From an uncultured Bacilli bacterium (GTDB lineage: Bacteria; Bacillota_I; Bacilli_A; RF39; UBA660), in NCBI GenBank assembly GCA_947625005.1, contig CANQNA010000010.1, positions 1 to 18,620 on the forward strand: DNA of 18,620 nucleotides, in the 5' to 3' direction. The position numbers were made by a program, and so were the translations under genes. The notes under the pieces were generated by a model. That model was given only the letters and a program-made list of their open reading frames with translations. It was not told where the DNA came from and made no database searches. Below are positions 1 to 7,455 of the stretch, one piece after another. Numbering within the stretch: the first letter of the stretch is position 1; each line of letters opens with the position of its first letter.

Positions 1-813
1 TCCTAATTCTTCACTGATAATAGCAAAAATAAAATCTGTTTGAGGTTCCGGTAGGTAAAAATGTTTTTGGATTGAATTACCTATTCCTAATCCAAATAAA
101 CCTCCTGGACCAATAGCATATAAAGATTGAATAATTTGAAATCCGCTTCCTAAAGGATCACTCCAAGGATTTAAGTAAGAGACTATACGTGCCATTCGAT
201 AAGGTGCAACTATAATTAATGCTACTATACCAAGTAATCCTACTAATCCTATTTTAACAAAGAAAGATATTCGAACTTTAGAAATAAAAATCATAGCAAT
301 TAAAGTCATGACAATTACCATACCTGTCCCAAAATCAGGCTCTAACATAATTAGCAAAAAGAAAGTTAAAATAACAGCAAATATAGGTAAAACTCCTCCT
401 ACAATTTTTTTCATTTCATTTTGATTGTTAGAAAGATATTTAGCAACAAAAATAATTAATCCTATTTTAGCAATCTCACTAGGCTGAATTCCAAAAGAAC
501 CTATTCCAAACCAACTTCTACTACCATTTCTTATAACACCTATACCAGGAATTAAAACTAATAATAAAAGAAGAAAACAAATTCCTAAAATCCAATTCGC
601 TTTTTTATAATATAAATGATAATCTATTTTAGATATAACAAGCATACCTATTGTTCCTAAAATGAAAAATAGTCCTTGGTTTTTTAAAAATTTAAAAGAA
701 TCATGAAATTTATATTCTGCCCAAATACTGCTAGAAGAATACACCATAAAAACTCCAAAAGCGACCAATAAAATTACTAAAATAAATAATATTTTATCAA
801 ACTTTTTAGTCAT
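1..813 (-). CDS. ftsW: FtsW/SpoVE-type SEDS peptidoglycan polymerase, C-terminus beyond the window
   Basis: An open frame runs from an ATG at 813 to the window edge (271 codons, no stop), so the C-terminal part is missing. The protein begins MTKKFDKILF and is almost entirely hydrophobic, with several membrane spans. It carries the SEDS-family stretch GIGVIRNGSRSWFGIG followed by FGIQPSEIAKIGLI, and further on EPDFGTG. SEDS proteins of this group polymerise lipid II into septal glycan with a class B PBP partner. An AGGGGAG ribosome site lies 4 bases before the start. The location downstream of mraY matches the dcw cluster position of spoVE/ftsW in Bacillus. As sporulation genes are also present, a SpoVE role cannot be separated from FtsW by sequence alone; RodA is less likely from the context. 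No clear promoter was found in the 78-base gap before it. Confidence 0.92.
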   Translation of the reverse strand, partial: MTKKFDKILFILVILLVAFGVFMVYSSSSIWAEYKFHDSFKFLKNQGLFFILGTIGMLVISKIDYHLYYKKANWILGICFLLLLLVLIPGIGVIRNGSRSWFGIGSFGIQPSEIAKIGLIIFVAKYLSNNQNEMKKIVGGVLPIFAVILTFFLLIMLEPDFGTGMVIVMTLIAMIFISKVRISFFVKIGLVGLLGIVALIIVAPYRMARIVSYLNPWSDPLGSGFQIIQSLYAIGPGGLFGLGIGNSIQKHFYLPEPQTDFIFAIISEELG

Positions 814-858
814 ATGACTCCCCTATAATATTTTAGAAAAAAAGAAAAAAAATATGCC

Positions 859-890
859 AAAAAAAAGATTATTTAAATTTTTAAATAACC
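859..890 (-). terminator. Rho-independent terminator after the unknown membrane gene
   Basis: The minus strand reads GGTTATTTAAA, a two-base centre, then TTTAAATAATC, giving about 10 pairs with a 4-base loop, followed at once by eight T residues (859-866). It starts one base after the stop codon of the gene at 892-2031 and would separate that gene from ftsW. Confidence 0.8.
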
Positions 891-891
891 T

Positions 892-2031
892 TTATTTTAC
901 ATATTCAAAACTTAACCATTGACTATTAAAAGCATTGTTCTTACTCATTTGCCATATTGTACTTCCACCACTATTAAATTTCATTGTCAAAAATGTTGTC
1001 ATTACACCATAATATTCTTCTTGAGTTTGAGAATAAGTACAATCAGTATCTAAGTTTTTATTACCACTTTCAGGGTCATTACCTTTATAATGACATTTTC
1101 CATCAGGAGAAAGTGTTATAGTAATATCAATATTATCCATTGATAAATTTTTATAAGTACCATATTTTAAACGATAATTACCTATTTTATATCCAAGAGC
1201 TAATTCTTTTTCTAAAGCTTCTTTTTTAGCTTTTTCCTCTTCTATTTTTTTAATATCTTCTTGTTTTTTTTCTACTTCTTTAACTTGTTCATCAACATGA
1301 CTTTTTACATCTTCTGTTATTATTTCATCTTTAGTTTCGTATTTATTAACAGCATCTTCTATAGTTTCTTTTAATTCTTTTTCTTTTAATTGTAAATCAT
1401 AATCTACTGAATTATCTTCTGTTTCTACTTCTACAAATGTTTCATCAAATTTAGAAATTTCTATATCATTACCCTCAGAATTAGTAGCAGTAGTTTTATC
1501 ATCATCTTTAAATAAATATTCTGTTGAATCTTCAACAGTCTTATTATTTTCTTCATTATTTTCATTTGTTAGAGCAGCAATCTGTTCCCCTAAAGCTTTG
1601 TAAGCATCACTATCGTCTTGTTTAGTATGAATATAATAATCATACTCTTTATTTTCAATATTGTATAAAAATTCTATTTCAGATTCTTGTTGATAATTTA
1701 CAATATTAATTTTTTCATTATTAATATAATAAACATTAGTATAATTTTTATCTGCTTCCTCATAATTTATAGCCATTACTGGTTCTTTTAATTCATCAAG
1801 ATTATAAAAATTTATTTTTGCATTTTTCATATTATCTGGTAATTCTATTTCTTTATTTGTTTTATCTTTCAAATAAACATAATATGTTTGTCCCCAATCT
1901 TCTTTAATTGGTTTTTTTAAATCTAAATATTGTTTTAAAAATATACCTCCAACTATTAATATTATTAAAATAATTGGTAATATAATCCATAATATTTTTT
2001 TATTGTTTGTTTTATCTTTCTTTTTTTCCAT
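892..2031 (-). CDS. Unknown membrane-anchored coiled-coil protein between mraY and ftsW
   Basis: I do not recognise this 379-residue protein. A lysine-rich cytoplasmic tip (residues 1-12) precedes one membrane span (about 13-32) with no lipobox or signal-peptidase site, so a type II orientation with the bulk outside is likely. An acidic, Asn/Glu-rich stretch follows. Residues about 210-275 are charged and heptad-like, rich in Lys and Glu (for example KEVEKKQEDIKKIEEEK), and look like a coiled coil. The last 100 residues are a separate small domain beginning YKIGNYRLKYGTY, with two cysteines (in GKCHYKG and DTDCTYS) that could form a disulfide outside the cell. An AAAGGAG ribosome site precedes the ATG. 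It lies 44 bases after mraY with no terminator between, so the two are probably co-transcribed. The position is that of murD in many dcw clusters, but it has no Mur ligase features. A wall or division role is inferred from context only. Confidence 0.75.
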   Translation of the reverse strand: MEKKKDKTNNKKILWIILPIILIILIVGGIFLKQYLDLKKPIKEDWGQTYYVYLKDKTNKEIELPDNMKNAKINFYNLDELKEPVMAINYEEADKNYTNVYYINNEKINIVNYQQESEIEFLYNIENKEYDYYIHTKQDDSDAYKALGEQIAALTNENNEENNKTVEDSTEYLFKDDDKTTATNSEGNDIEISKFDETFVEVETEDNSVDYDLQLKEKELKETIEDAVNKYETKDEIITEDVKSHVDEQVKEVEKKQEDIKKIEEEKAKKEALEKELALGYKIGNYRLKYGTYKNLSMDNIDITITLSPDGKCHYKGNDPESGNKNLDTDCTYSQTQEEYYGVMTTFLTMKFNSGGSTIWQMSKNNAFNSQWLSFEYVK

Positions 2032-2075
2032 AATATTCTCTCCTTTTTATTAAATAAACATATAATAAATAAATT

Positions 2076-3068
2076 TTATAACCAAACTCCATAAATTACG
2101 CCAACCATAGCAAGCATAAATCCAATAATCCAAAAGACTTTTACTATATCTGTTTCACTCCATCCTAGTTGTTCAAAATGATGATGTAAAGGAGCTCGTA
2201 AAAATACTCTTTTATGAAATTTCCTAATAGCAACAATTTGGATAAAACTACTTAAAGTTTCTATAACAAATACTCCTCCTATAATAGCCAAACTTAATTC
2301 ATGATGAGTTAAAATTGCTACAGTTGCTAAAGCTCCTCCTAATGCCAGTGAACCAGTATCACCCATAAATACTCGAGCAGGATGAGTATTAAATACTAAA
2401 AATCCTAGAATAGATCCCATTAAAATAAAACAGAATATAGCCATATCTTCATTTCCATTAACCCAATTAGAACCCCAAGCAATTACACCATAAGCTAAAA
2501 ATGCTAAAAAGGATAATCCCCCACATAATCCATCTAAACCATCTGTAATGTTAACTGCATTGGTTGTTCCTACAAGTAAGAATAAAATAAAGAAGCCAAA
2601 TATCCAACCCATAGGTATTTTTAAATTAAAGAAAGATAATTCTAAAGTTGAAGTTCCTCCATTACTTTTATAAATTACATAAAAAATAACAGCAATGAAA
2701 AGTTGAAATATTAATTTAGTAATAATACTTAATCCTTTATTATTTTTGTACTTAAGTTTTTTATAATCATCAATAAAACCAAGTAATCCATATAACAAAA
2801 ATACAATTACTAAAATAATTAAATTACTTGATAAACTAATACTACCTTTAAAATATAAAACAATTAAACTAAAAATTGTGGGAAGAATAAAAATTAATCC
2901 ACCAAGAGTTGGTGTCCCTGCTTTCTTTATATGCCTTTCATTTATTAATTTACTAGTATTTTGACCAATATGTTTTTTACGTAAAAAAGGAACAAGTATT
3001 AAGCCAAAAATAATTGCAGAAATAAATCCTAACATTAAGCCTAAAACTGATTTTGCCAAAATTAACAT
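2076..3068 (-). CDS. mraY: Phospho-MurNAc-pentapeptide transferase
   Basis: MraY transfers phospho-MurNAc-pentapeptide from UDP to undecaprenyl phosphate, making lipid I at the inner face of the membrane. The 330-residue protein is polytopic and shows the family signatures in order: the aspartate pair in LLGFIDDYKKLKYK, NITDGLDGL, the VFMGDTGSLALGGAL stretch and the histidine motif PLHHHFE near the C-terminus. Length is normal. The ATG at 3068 follows GAGGTGGG with good spacing. In this window it is separated from murD, murF and murG, and is followed by an unknown membrane gene and then ftsW. A promoter and a leader hairpin lie upstream. Confidence 0.97.
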   Translation of the reverse strand: MLILAKSVLGLMLGFISAIIFGLILVPFLRKKHIGQNTSKLINERHIKKAGTPTLGGLIFILPTIFSLIVLYFKGSISLSSNLIILVIVFLLYGLLGFIDDYKKLKYKNNKGLSIITKLIFQLFIAVIFYVIYKSNGGTSTLELSFFNLKIPMGWIFGFFILFLLVGTTNAVNITDGLDGLCGGLSFLAFLAYGVIAWGSNWVNGNEDMAIFCFILMGSILGFLVFNTHPARVFMGDTGSLALGGALATVAILTHHELSLAIIGGVFVIETLSSFIQIVAIRKFHKRVFLRAPLHHHFEQLGWSETDIVKVFWIIGFMLAMVGVIYGVWL

Positions 3069-3103
3069 ATTCCCACCTCATTACTAATTATTCTATGATT
3101 TTG

Positions 3104-3143
3104 AATAAAAGTAAATAAAATAAATTTAAACTTTACTTTTATT
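3104..3143 (-). promoter_or_regulatory. Perfect inverted repeat in the mraY leader
   Basis: AATAAAAGTAAA at 3104-3115 is the exact complement of TTTACTTTTATT at 3132-3143, a 12-pair stem with a 16-base loop. A shifted alternative (3111-3120 with 3137-3146, ten pairs) is mutually exclusive with it. No T tract follows on the minus strand, so it is not a terminator. It would fall at the extreme 5' end of the mraY transcript if the promoter at 3152-3180 is right. All pairs but one are A-U, so chance is a real alternative. Confidence 0.4.
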
Positions 3144-3151
3144 TACATTTA

Positions 3152-3180
3152 ATTATATGTTTGAAAAAAAGAGTTATTAA
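3152..3180 (-). promoter_or_regulatory. SigmaA-type promoter for mraY
   Basis: The minus strand has TTAATA (3175-3180), a 17-base spacer and a perfect TATAAT (3152-3157). It lies about 85 bases before the mraY start and just downstream of the spoIVB terminator, in the only sizeable gap before mraY. Confidence 0.6.
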
Positions 3181-3208
3181 AATTCTTAAATATAATATAA
3201 AATTAGAC

Positions 3209-3234
3209 AAAAAAAAGAAGAATTAACTTTCTCC
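3209..3234 (-). terminator. Rho-independent terminator overlapping the spoIVB stop
   Basis: The minus strand reads GGAGAA, a six-base loop, TTCTTC (one G-U pair), then eight T residues at 3209-3216. The stop codon (3223-3225) is inside the loop. Confidence 0.65.
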
Positions 3235-4197
3235 TTCATCTAACATGGTTGTTATAAATATACCATATCCTGTTATTGGGTCATTAACTATTACATGAGT
3301 AACTGCACCTACAATTTTTTCATTTTGAATAATTGGAGAACCACTCATACCTTGAACTATTCCACCTGTTTCATTAATAAGTTTTTTATCAGTAATTTCA
3401 AAATAAATATTTTTTATAGCACTTTTTTTATCTATACTTAAAATATTTATTTTAAATTCCTGAACATTATTATTTTCCAAAACTGTTAAGATAGTTGCCT
3501 CTCCTGTTTTTATATCGTTTTTTGTCCCAACTTCGATTAAATCTTTTTCCGGTAAAGTTACATCATATGTTCCATATATCCCACTTTGAGTATTTTTAGT
3601 TATACTACCATAGATATTATCATAGTTAAATTTGGCATTTTTAGTTCCTGCTGTTCCTTTACTACTTCTATCTATACTTGTTACATTACTTTCAAAAATA
3701 GAACCAGTTCGAACTTCAATTTTTTTTAAAGTATTAGATTCAATAATTTCATGACCTAATGCTCCATATATATTAGTGTTTGGATCTATATAAGTAAGAG
3801 TTCCTATTCCACTAATTGAATCTTTTACATATAATCCTGTTTTATATTTATTATCATCTATAATTAATTCGAAATCCGTAGTAATTTCTTTATTGTTTCT
3901 TTCAATAGTTAATTTTACTTTATTATTTTTTTGTTCTGCATCAATTGTACTAACTAATTCATTTATTGTACTTACTTCTTTATTATTTACTTTTTTTATA
4001 ATATCTCCTATTTTTAAATTATTCTTATTATAGGAGTTGTTAATTTTATAAAAACCTATAATCATTATTCCTTTATTTTTGACTTCAATTCCAATATTTT
4101 CCCCTCCAGGAATAATATAATTAGAATAGGCCAAAACATTGAAAGGTAATAATATGGTTAATACTGAAATAAAGATAATTAATTTATTTTTCATCAT
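3223..4197 (-). CDS. spoIVB: SpoIVB-type sporulation serine peptidase (family S55)
   Basis: In Bacillus, SpoIVB is made in the forespore, secreted into the intermembrane space, and cuts SpoIVFA to release sigmaK activation. This 324-residue protein has an N-terminal signal/anchor (residues about 5-24), a PDZ domain (about 40-115, containing LKIGDIIKKVNN) and an S55 domain. The catalytic candidates are His149 in GALGHEI, Asp270 in FEITDKK and Ser285 in VQGMSGSP; the 15-residue Asp-Ser spacing is as I recall for the Bacillus enzyme. The terminal GYGIF motif is also present. It is shorter than the Bacillus protein, mainly in the N-terminal part. A longer frame begins at a GTG at 4203 that overlaps the ribosome site AAGGGTG, so the ATG at 4197 (or 4194) is preferred. 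It is a single-gene unit between two terminators, directly after xseB. In Bacillus spoIVB lies a few genes downstream of xseB. Confidence 0.92.
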   Translation of the reverse strand: MMKNKLIIFISVLTILLPFNVLAYSNYIIPGGENIGIEVKNKGIMIIGFYKINNSYNKNNLKIGDIIKKVNNKEVSTINELVSTIDAEQKNNKVKLTIERNNKEITTDFELIIDDNKYKTGLYVKDSISGIGTLTYIDPNTNIYGALGHEIIESNTLKKIEVRTGSIFESNVTSIDRSSKGTAGTKNAKFNYDNIYGSITKNTQSGIYGTYDVTLPEKDLIEVGTKNDIKTGEATILTVLENNNVQEFKINILSIDKKSAIKNIYFEITDKKLINETGGIVQGMSGSPIIQNEKIVGAVTHVIVNDPITGYGIFITTMLDEGES

Positions 4198-4228
4198 AAT
4201 CACCCTTATTAGTATTTACCAAAATAAG

Positions 4229-4257
4229 AAAAAAAATTAACCATTTATTGGCTAATT
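4229..4257 (-). terminator. Rho-independent terminator overlapping the xseB stop
   Basis: The minus strand reads AATTAGCC, a seven-base loop, GGTTAATT (eight pairs, one G-U), with eight T residues at 4229-4236. The TAG stop of xseB is within the 5' arm. It ends the nusB-xseA-xseB unit. Confidence 0.85.
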
Positions 4258-4476
4258 ATTTTCTTCAATTTGGAAATCAGTTAAAGAACCATCTTCATTT
4301 AATATTTTATTTACTGATTCAGTTGCTTTATCTAGTTTTTCTCCACAAACTTTAACTATTTTCATAGCCTCAGTATATTTATTTATACTACTTTCTAAGT
4401 CAACTTCTCCTGTTTCTAATTCTTTGATAATACTTTCTAATTCTGTCATAAGTTCTTCAAAGTTTTTTTCTTCCAT
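4252..4476 (-). CDS. xseB: Exodeoxyribonuclease VII small subunit
   Basis: The 74-residue protein begins MEEKNFEELMTELESIIKEL and carries the family pattern: an N-terminal helix with FEELMTELE, a GEVDLESSINKYTEAMK loop-helix, then CGEKLDKA near the end. These form the helical hairpins that bind the large subunit in the single-strand exonuclease VII complex. Its ATG overlaps the TAA of xseA by one base (TAATG), the typical arrangement for translational coupling of two subunits. No strong ribosome site is seen before it, supporting coupling. Confidence 0.95.
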   Translation of the reverse strand: MEEKNFEELMTELESIIKELETGEVDLESSINKYTEAMKIVKVCGEKLDKATESVNKILNEDGSLTDFQIEENN

Positions 4477-5741
4477 TATTTAAACACTTCCTTTACTATA
4501 GCCTTTACATTTCCTTTATTAAGCTTAATATTTATTTGATCATTTGGTTTTAAATCTTTAAAATTTTTGATTAGTTTGTCATCTTTTTTAACAATACTAT
4601 ATCCCTTATTTAAAATAGTTAACGGATTTAATAATTCCAATTTATTGTAATTAATTTGATATCTTTGTTGCGAACTTAACAATAAAGTTTCAGGATGAAT
4701 TAAAATATTATTATTTTTAAGATTATTAAATTTATTTAGAGCCATATCTAATTTATGTTTTATTTTACTTTCTAAGATAGTTATTAAATTAGCAAGTTTT
4801 TCTTCTTTTACTTCAATAGGAGCAAGTGGAGTTGTTAAAACATAGCTTTCTGTTAGAGATTTTAACCTTTTCTTATGAAAATCTAAAATATTAGTCATAG
4901 TCTTATTAAGTCTTAGATTAAATTGTTCAATAATACTTCGAACATCAATTATATTAGGAACTGCCATTTCTGCTGCACCTGTAGGTGTTGGAGCGCGTAA
5001 ATCTGCAACAAAATCTGCAATTGTAAAATCTATTTCATGTCCAACTGCACTTATTATAGGGGTTTTAGCATTATAAATTGCACGTGCAACTATTTCTTCA
5101 TTAAAGGCCCATAAATCTTCAATAGAGCCTCCCCCACGACCAACAATTAATACATCTAAATTAAAATTATCAGCGGTTTGGATTTGTTGTACGATATTAG
5201 CTGCTGCCAATTCTCCTTGAACTAAAGAAGGAAATAAAATAGTTTCGGCAAGAGGATATCTTCTTTTAATAGTGCTTATTATATCTCTTATAGCCGCTCC
5301 AGTTGAAGCAGTAACTACTCCTATTCTTTTAGGAAATTTAGGAATAGTTTTTTTATGTTCTGGGTTAAATAAACCTTCTTTTGCTAAATTTCGTTTCAAT
5401 TCTTCAAATTTTAAATAAAGATTCCCTAAGCCATCTTCTTCCATATCTTCTACATAGATTTGATAATTTCCAGTTGCTTCATAAATACTTACTCTTCCTA
5501 CCACTAATACTTTCATTCCATCCACAGGCACAAATTTTAAATTTTTAGCATTTGAAGAGAACATAACCGCATTTATTTTAGAAGTTTCATCTTTTAAACT
5601 AAAATATAAATGTCCTCGAGTGTGTCCTTTGTAATTAGAAATTTCTCCTCTTAAAAAAACGTGTTGAATATTTGGATCGGTATCAAATTTATGTTTTAAA
5701 TATTTATTTAAAGTTGTAACAGTTATATAACGTTTTTCCAT
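4476..5741 (-). CDS. xseA: Exodeoxyribonuclease VII large subunit
   Basis: This is the catalytic subunit of exonuclease VII, which degrades single-stranded DNA from both ends. The 421-residue protein has an N-terminal OB-fold (ITVTTLNKYLKHKF, then LRGEISNYKGHTRGHLYFSLKD, about 5-100) and the exonuclease VII domain with IGVVTASTGAAIRDI, LIVGRGGGSIEDLWAFN and SAVGHEIDFTIADFVADLRAPTPTGAAE. A coiled-coil segment and a small C-terminal domain containing NKGYSIVKKDDKLI follow. Length is near the lower end for the family. Its ATG overlaps the nusB stop by one base (TAATG), and its stop overlaps xseB in the same way. Confidence 0.97.
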   Translation of the reverse strand: MEKRYITVTTLNKYLKHKFDTDPNIQHVFLRGEISNYKGHTRGHLYFSLKDETSKINAVMFSSNAKNLKFVPVDGMKVLVVGRVSIYEATGNYQIYVEDMEEDGLGNLYLKFEELKRNLAKEGLFNPEHKKTIPKFPKRIGVVTASTGAAIRDIISTIKRRYPLAETILFPSLVQGELAAANIVQQIQTADNFNLDVLIVGRGGGSIEDLWAFNEEIVARAIYNAKTPIISAVGHEIDFTIADFVADLRAPTPTGAAEMAVPNIIDVRSIIEQFNLRLNKTMTNILDFHKKRLKSLTESYVLTTPLAPIEVKEEKLANLITILESKIKHKLDMALNKFNNLKNNNILIHPETLLLSSQQRYQINYNKLELLNPLTILNKGYSIVKKDDKLIKNFKDLKPNDQINIKLNKGNVKAIVKEVFK

Positions 5742-6130
5742 TATTCTCTCACTTTATCTAAAACTGCATTAATCATTTTACGAACATTTTCACTACTATA
5801 TTTATTAGCAAGATCTAATGCTTCATTAATTACAACAATTTCCGGAGTATCCATGTATTTTAATTCATATAAACCCATTAAAAGAATAGTAGATCCAGTT
5901 AAATCTAATCTATCAATAGTCCAATCTTTTAAATGCTTATTGGCAATATTACATAATTCATCATAATAAGTTAAAACTCCATATACAATTTCTTTAACAA
6001 ATTCATTATCTACATTTAAATTTTCTTTAATTATTTTATCAACATCATATTCCATTTTATTTTGTTTATATAAATTTATTTGATATAAAATAGTCATTGT
6101 TTTTTCTCTTAACTCGCTTCTATTAGACAC
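5741..6130 (-). CDS. nusB: Transcription antitermination factor NusB
   Basis: NusB binds boxA RNA with NusE/S10 to promote antitermination in rRNA transcription. The 129-residue protein starts with SNRSELREKTMTILYQINLY, the standard N-terminal helix of the family, and contains LTGSTILLMGLYELKYM and PEIVVINEALDLANKYSSE. The frame can begin at a GTG at 6139, but that codon lies inside the ribosome site AGGTGAT (6135-6141). The GTG at 6130, four bases further on, gives the expected NusB N-terminus and is chosen. It is first in a tight operon with xseA and xseB; folD, usually between nusB and xseA in Bacillus, is absent. Confidence 0.94.
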   Translation of the reverse strand: MSNRSELREKTMTILYQINLYKQNKMEYDVDKIIKENLNVDNEFVKEIVYGVLTYYDELCNIANKHLKDWTIDRLDLTGSTILLMGLYELKYMDTPEIVVINEALDLANKYSSENVRKMINAVLDKVRE

Positions 6131-6147
6131 ACAAATCACCTAAAAAG

Positions 6148-6156
6148 ATTATAACA
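6148..6156 (-). promoter_or_regulatory. Extended -10 promoter for nusB-xseA-xseB
   Basis: The minus strand has TGTTATAAT, a perfect extended -10 element. No good -35 is seen 16-18 bases upstream. The ribosome site AGGTGAT begins only six bases downstream, so the transcript would start at or next to the ribosome site with a leader of about 11 bases. Confidence 0.6.
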
Positions 6157-6197
6157 AAAAAAAAATAAAAAATATATAATACTTCTTACTTTTTATT
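6156..6197 (-). terminator. Weak A-U terminator overlapping the carboxypeptidase stop
   Basis: The minus strand has AATAAAAA (6190-6197), an 18-base loop holding the stop codon, TTTTTATT (6164-6171) and then eight T residues (6156-6163). The stem has no G-C pair, so efficiency is doubtful. It is listed because its position matches the other terminators in the window. Confidence 0.35.
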
Positions 6198-7391
6198 CTT
6201 TCCTTTAATTTTTTGCAGAATTCTATGAATTTTTCTTCTTAATAAAACATTATAAATAAAAGACAATACTAACATTATTAGAAGAAAAATAATAAGAACT
6301 TTATCATTCACTTTTTTATATTTAATTTTTTTATCTAAATAAACATTAGAGTAATAATATTCTTGATTTTCATAAGTTACTCTGATATTACCTAAGAAAG
6401 TTCCCTTATCATTACTTTCAGTAATTGTATCAAGAGTATTTACTTCAATATTTAAATCTTCTTTTTGAATATTCATAGGAAGATAGAGAGTTAAAGTATT
6501 GGATGGCTTTAGTTCATAAGTTTTTAAATTAGAATTTTGGATAGGAATTTTTTTTAAAATTTCATCTTTTTTTAAGATTGTAACATAGTGATAATGATCT
6601 AAATAATATTGAAAAATAGTATTAGCATCCATTATATGATAAGGTTTACCATCAGTGTAATTAGCATTGGCAGTTACAGCAATATAGCGATATTCTTCAT
6701 CTTCATAAAGAGCTGCTATACATAAACCAGCAGCATCAGTAAATCCTGTTTTTGAACCCTTAATTAAAGAAGTATCTAAATTATGAGTACTTACAGTTGT
6801 AATTAAATCTATACCATTTGATGTAGTATAAGTTTTTGTAGTAAAAATTTTATAAAAAAGTTCGTTCTTTAAAGCAGTTTTCAAAATAAGAGAAACATCT
6901 CTTACTGTAGAATAATTATTTTCATCTTTTCCGATTCCGTTACTAAAATGCGTATTTTTTAAACCTAATTCTTCCGCTTTTTTATTCATAAGAGCTGCAA
7001 AATTATCATTAGATCCAGTAAGTGTAATGGCTAATGCTTGAACTGCATCAGCTCCACTAGGTAATAAAACAGCATAGAGCAAATCCTCATAAGTAACAAC
7101 GTCTCCCTCTTTAAAGCCAGCTTTAGAATATTCATAAATGTCATTTAACATCTCAGGCGTAATAGTTACTGTTGCTTTTAAATCTTGAATATTTTCAATA
7201 GCAACTAAAGCTGTCATCATTTTTGTTAAAGAGGCTATATAAATTTGTTCATCAGGGTTTTTTGTATATAAAACTTTATCATCATTTAAATTTATAACAA
7301 TAGCATTATGAGAATTTATAGCAATTTCATCTGCTTTTACTGGTAAAATTATAGTTAAAAATACAAAAATAAATAAAAAAAACTTTTTCAT
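6186..7391 (-). CDS. dacF: D-alanyl-D-alanine carboxypeptidase (DacA/DacF family)
   Basis: This penicillin-binding protein trims the terminal D-Ala from peptidoglycan stem peptides. The 401-residue form has a signal peptide (1-20, cleavage after VKA), the nucleophile motif Ser54-Leu-Thr-Lys57, then Ser112-Gly-Ala in the SxN position, and the KGSKTGFTDAAG motif near 215. A C-terminal beta domain precedes a final membrane span and a Lys/Arg-rich tail. The usual Asn of the SxN motif is Ala here. The frame extends seven codons upstream to 7412, but only the ATG at 7391 has a ribosome site (AAAGAG, nine bases away) and leads straight into the signal peptide. The choice of dacF over dacA is tentative. 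It stands alone between its own promoter and the nusB operon. Confidence 0.9.
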   Translation of the reverse strand: MKKFFLFIFVFLTIILPVKADEIAINSHNAIVINLNDDKVLYTKNPDEQIYIASLTKMMTALVAIENIQDLKATVTITPEMLNDIYEYSKAGFKEGDVVTYEDLLYAVLLPSGADAVQALAITLTGSNDNFAALMNKKAEELGLKNTHFSNGIGKDENNYSTVRDVSLILKTALKNELFYKIFTTKTYTTSNGIDLITTVSTHNLDTSLIKGSKTGFTDAAGLCIAALYEDEEYRYIAVTANANYTDGKPYHIMDANTIFQYYLDHYHYVTILKKDEILKKIPIQNSNLKTYELKPSNTLTLYLPMNIQKEDLNIEVNTLDTITESNDKGTFLGNIRVTYENQEYYYSNVYLDKKIKYKKVNDKVLIIFLLIMLVLSFIYNVLLRRKIHRILQKIKGKNKK

Positions 7392-7410
7392 TAATACCAA
7401 CTCTTTAAAC

Positions 7411-7419
7411 ATTATATCA
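7411..7419 (-). promoter_or_regulatory. Extended -10 promoter for the carboxypeptidase gene
   Basis: The minus strand has TGATATAAT; a weak -35 such as TTTGGT (7434-7439) sits 17 bases upstream. The ribosome site AAAGAG lies four bases downstream, so the leader would be short. Confidence 0.5.
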
Positions 7420-7455
7420 TGAAATTATTATTAACCAAAAGTTTTTTAATATAAG

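Noticed and set aside
4204..4228. SigmaG/sigmaF-like -10 (AATACTA) before spoIVB
   Set aside because: It resembles CATACTA, but no matching -35 occurs at the right distance, and one 7-base match in AT-rich DNA is not informative.
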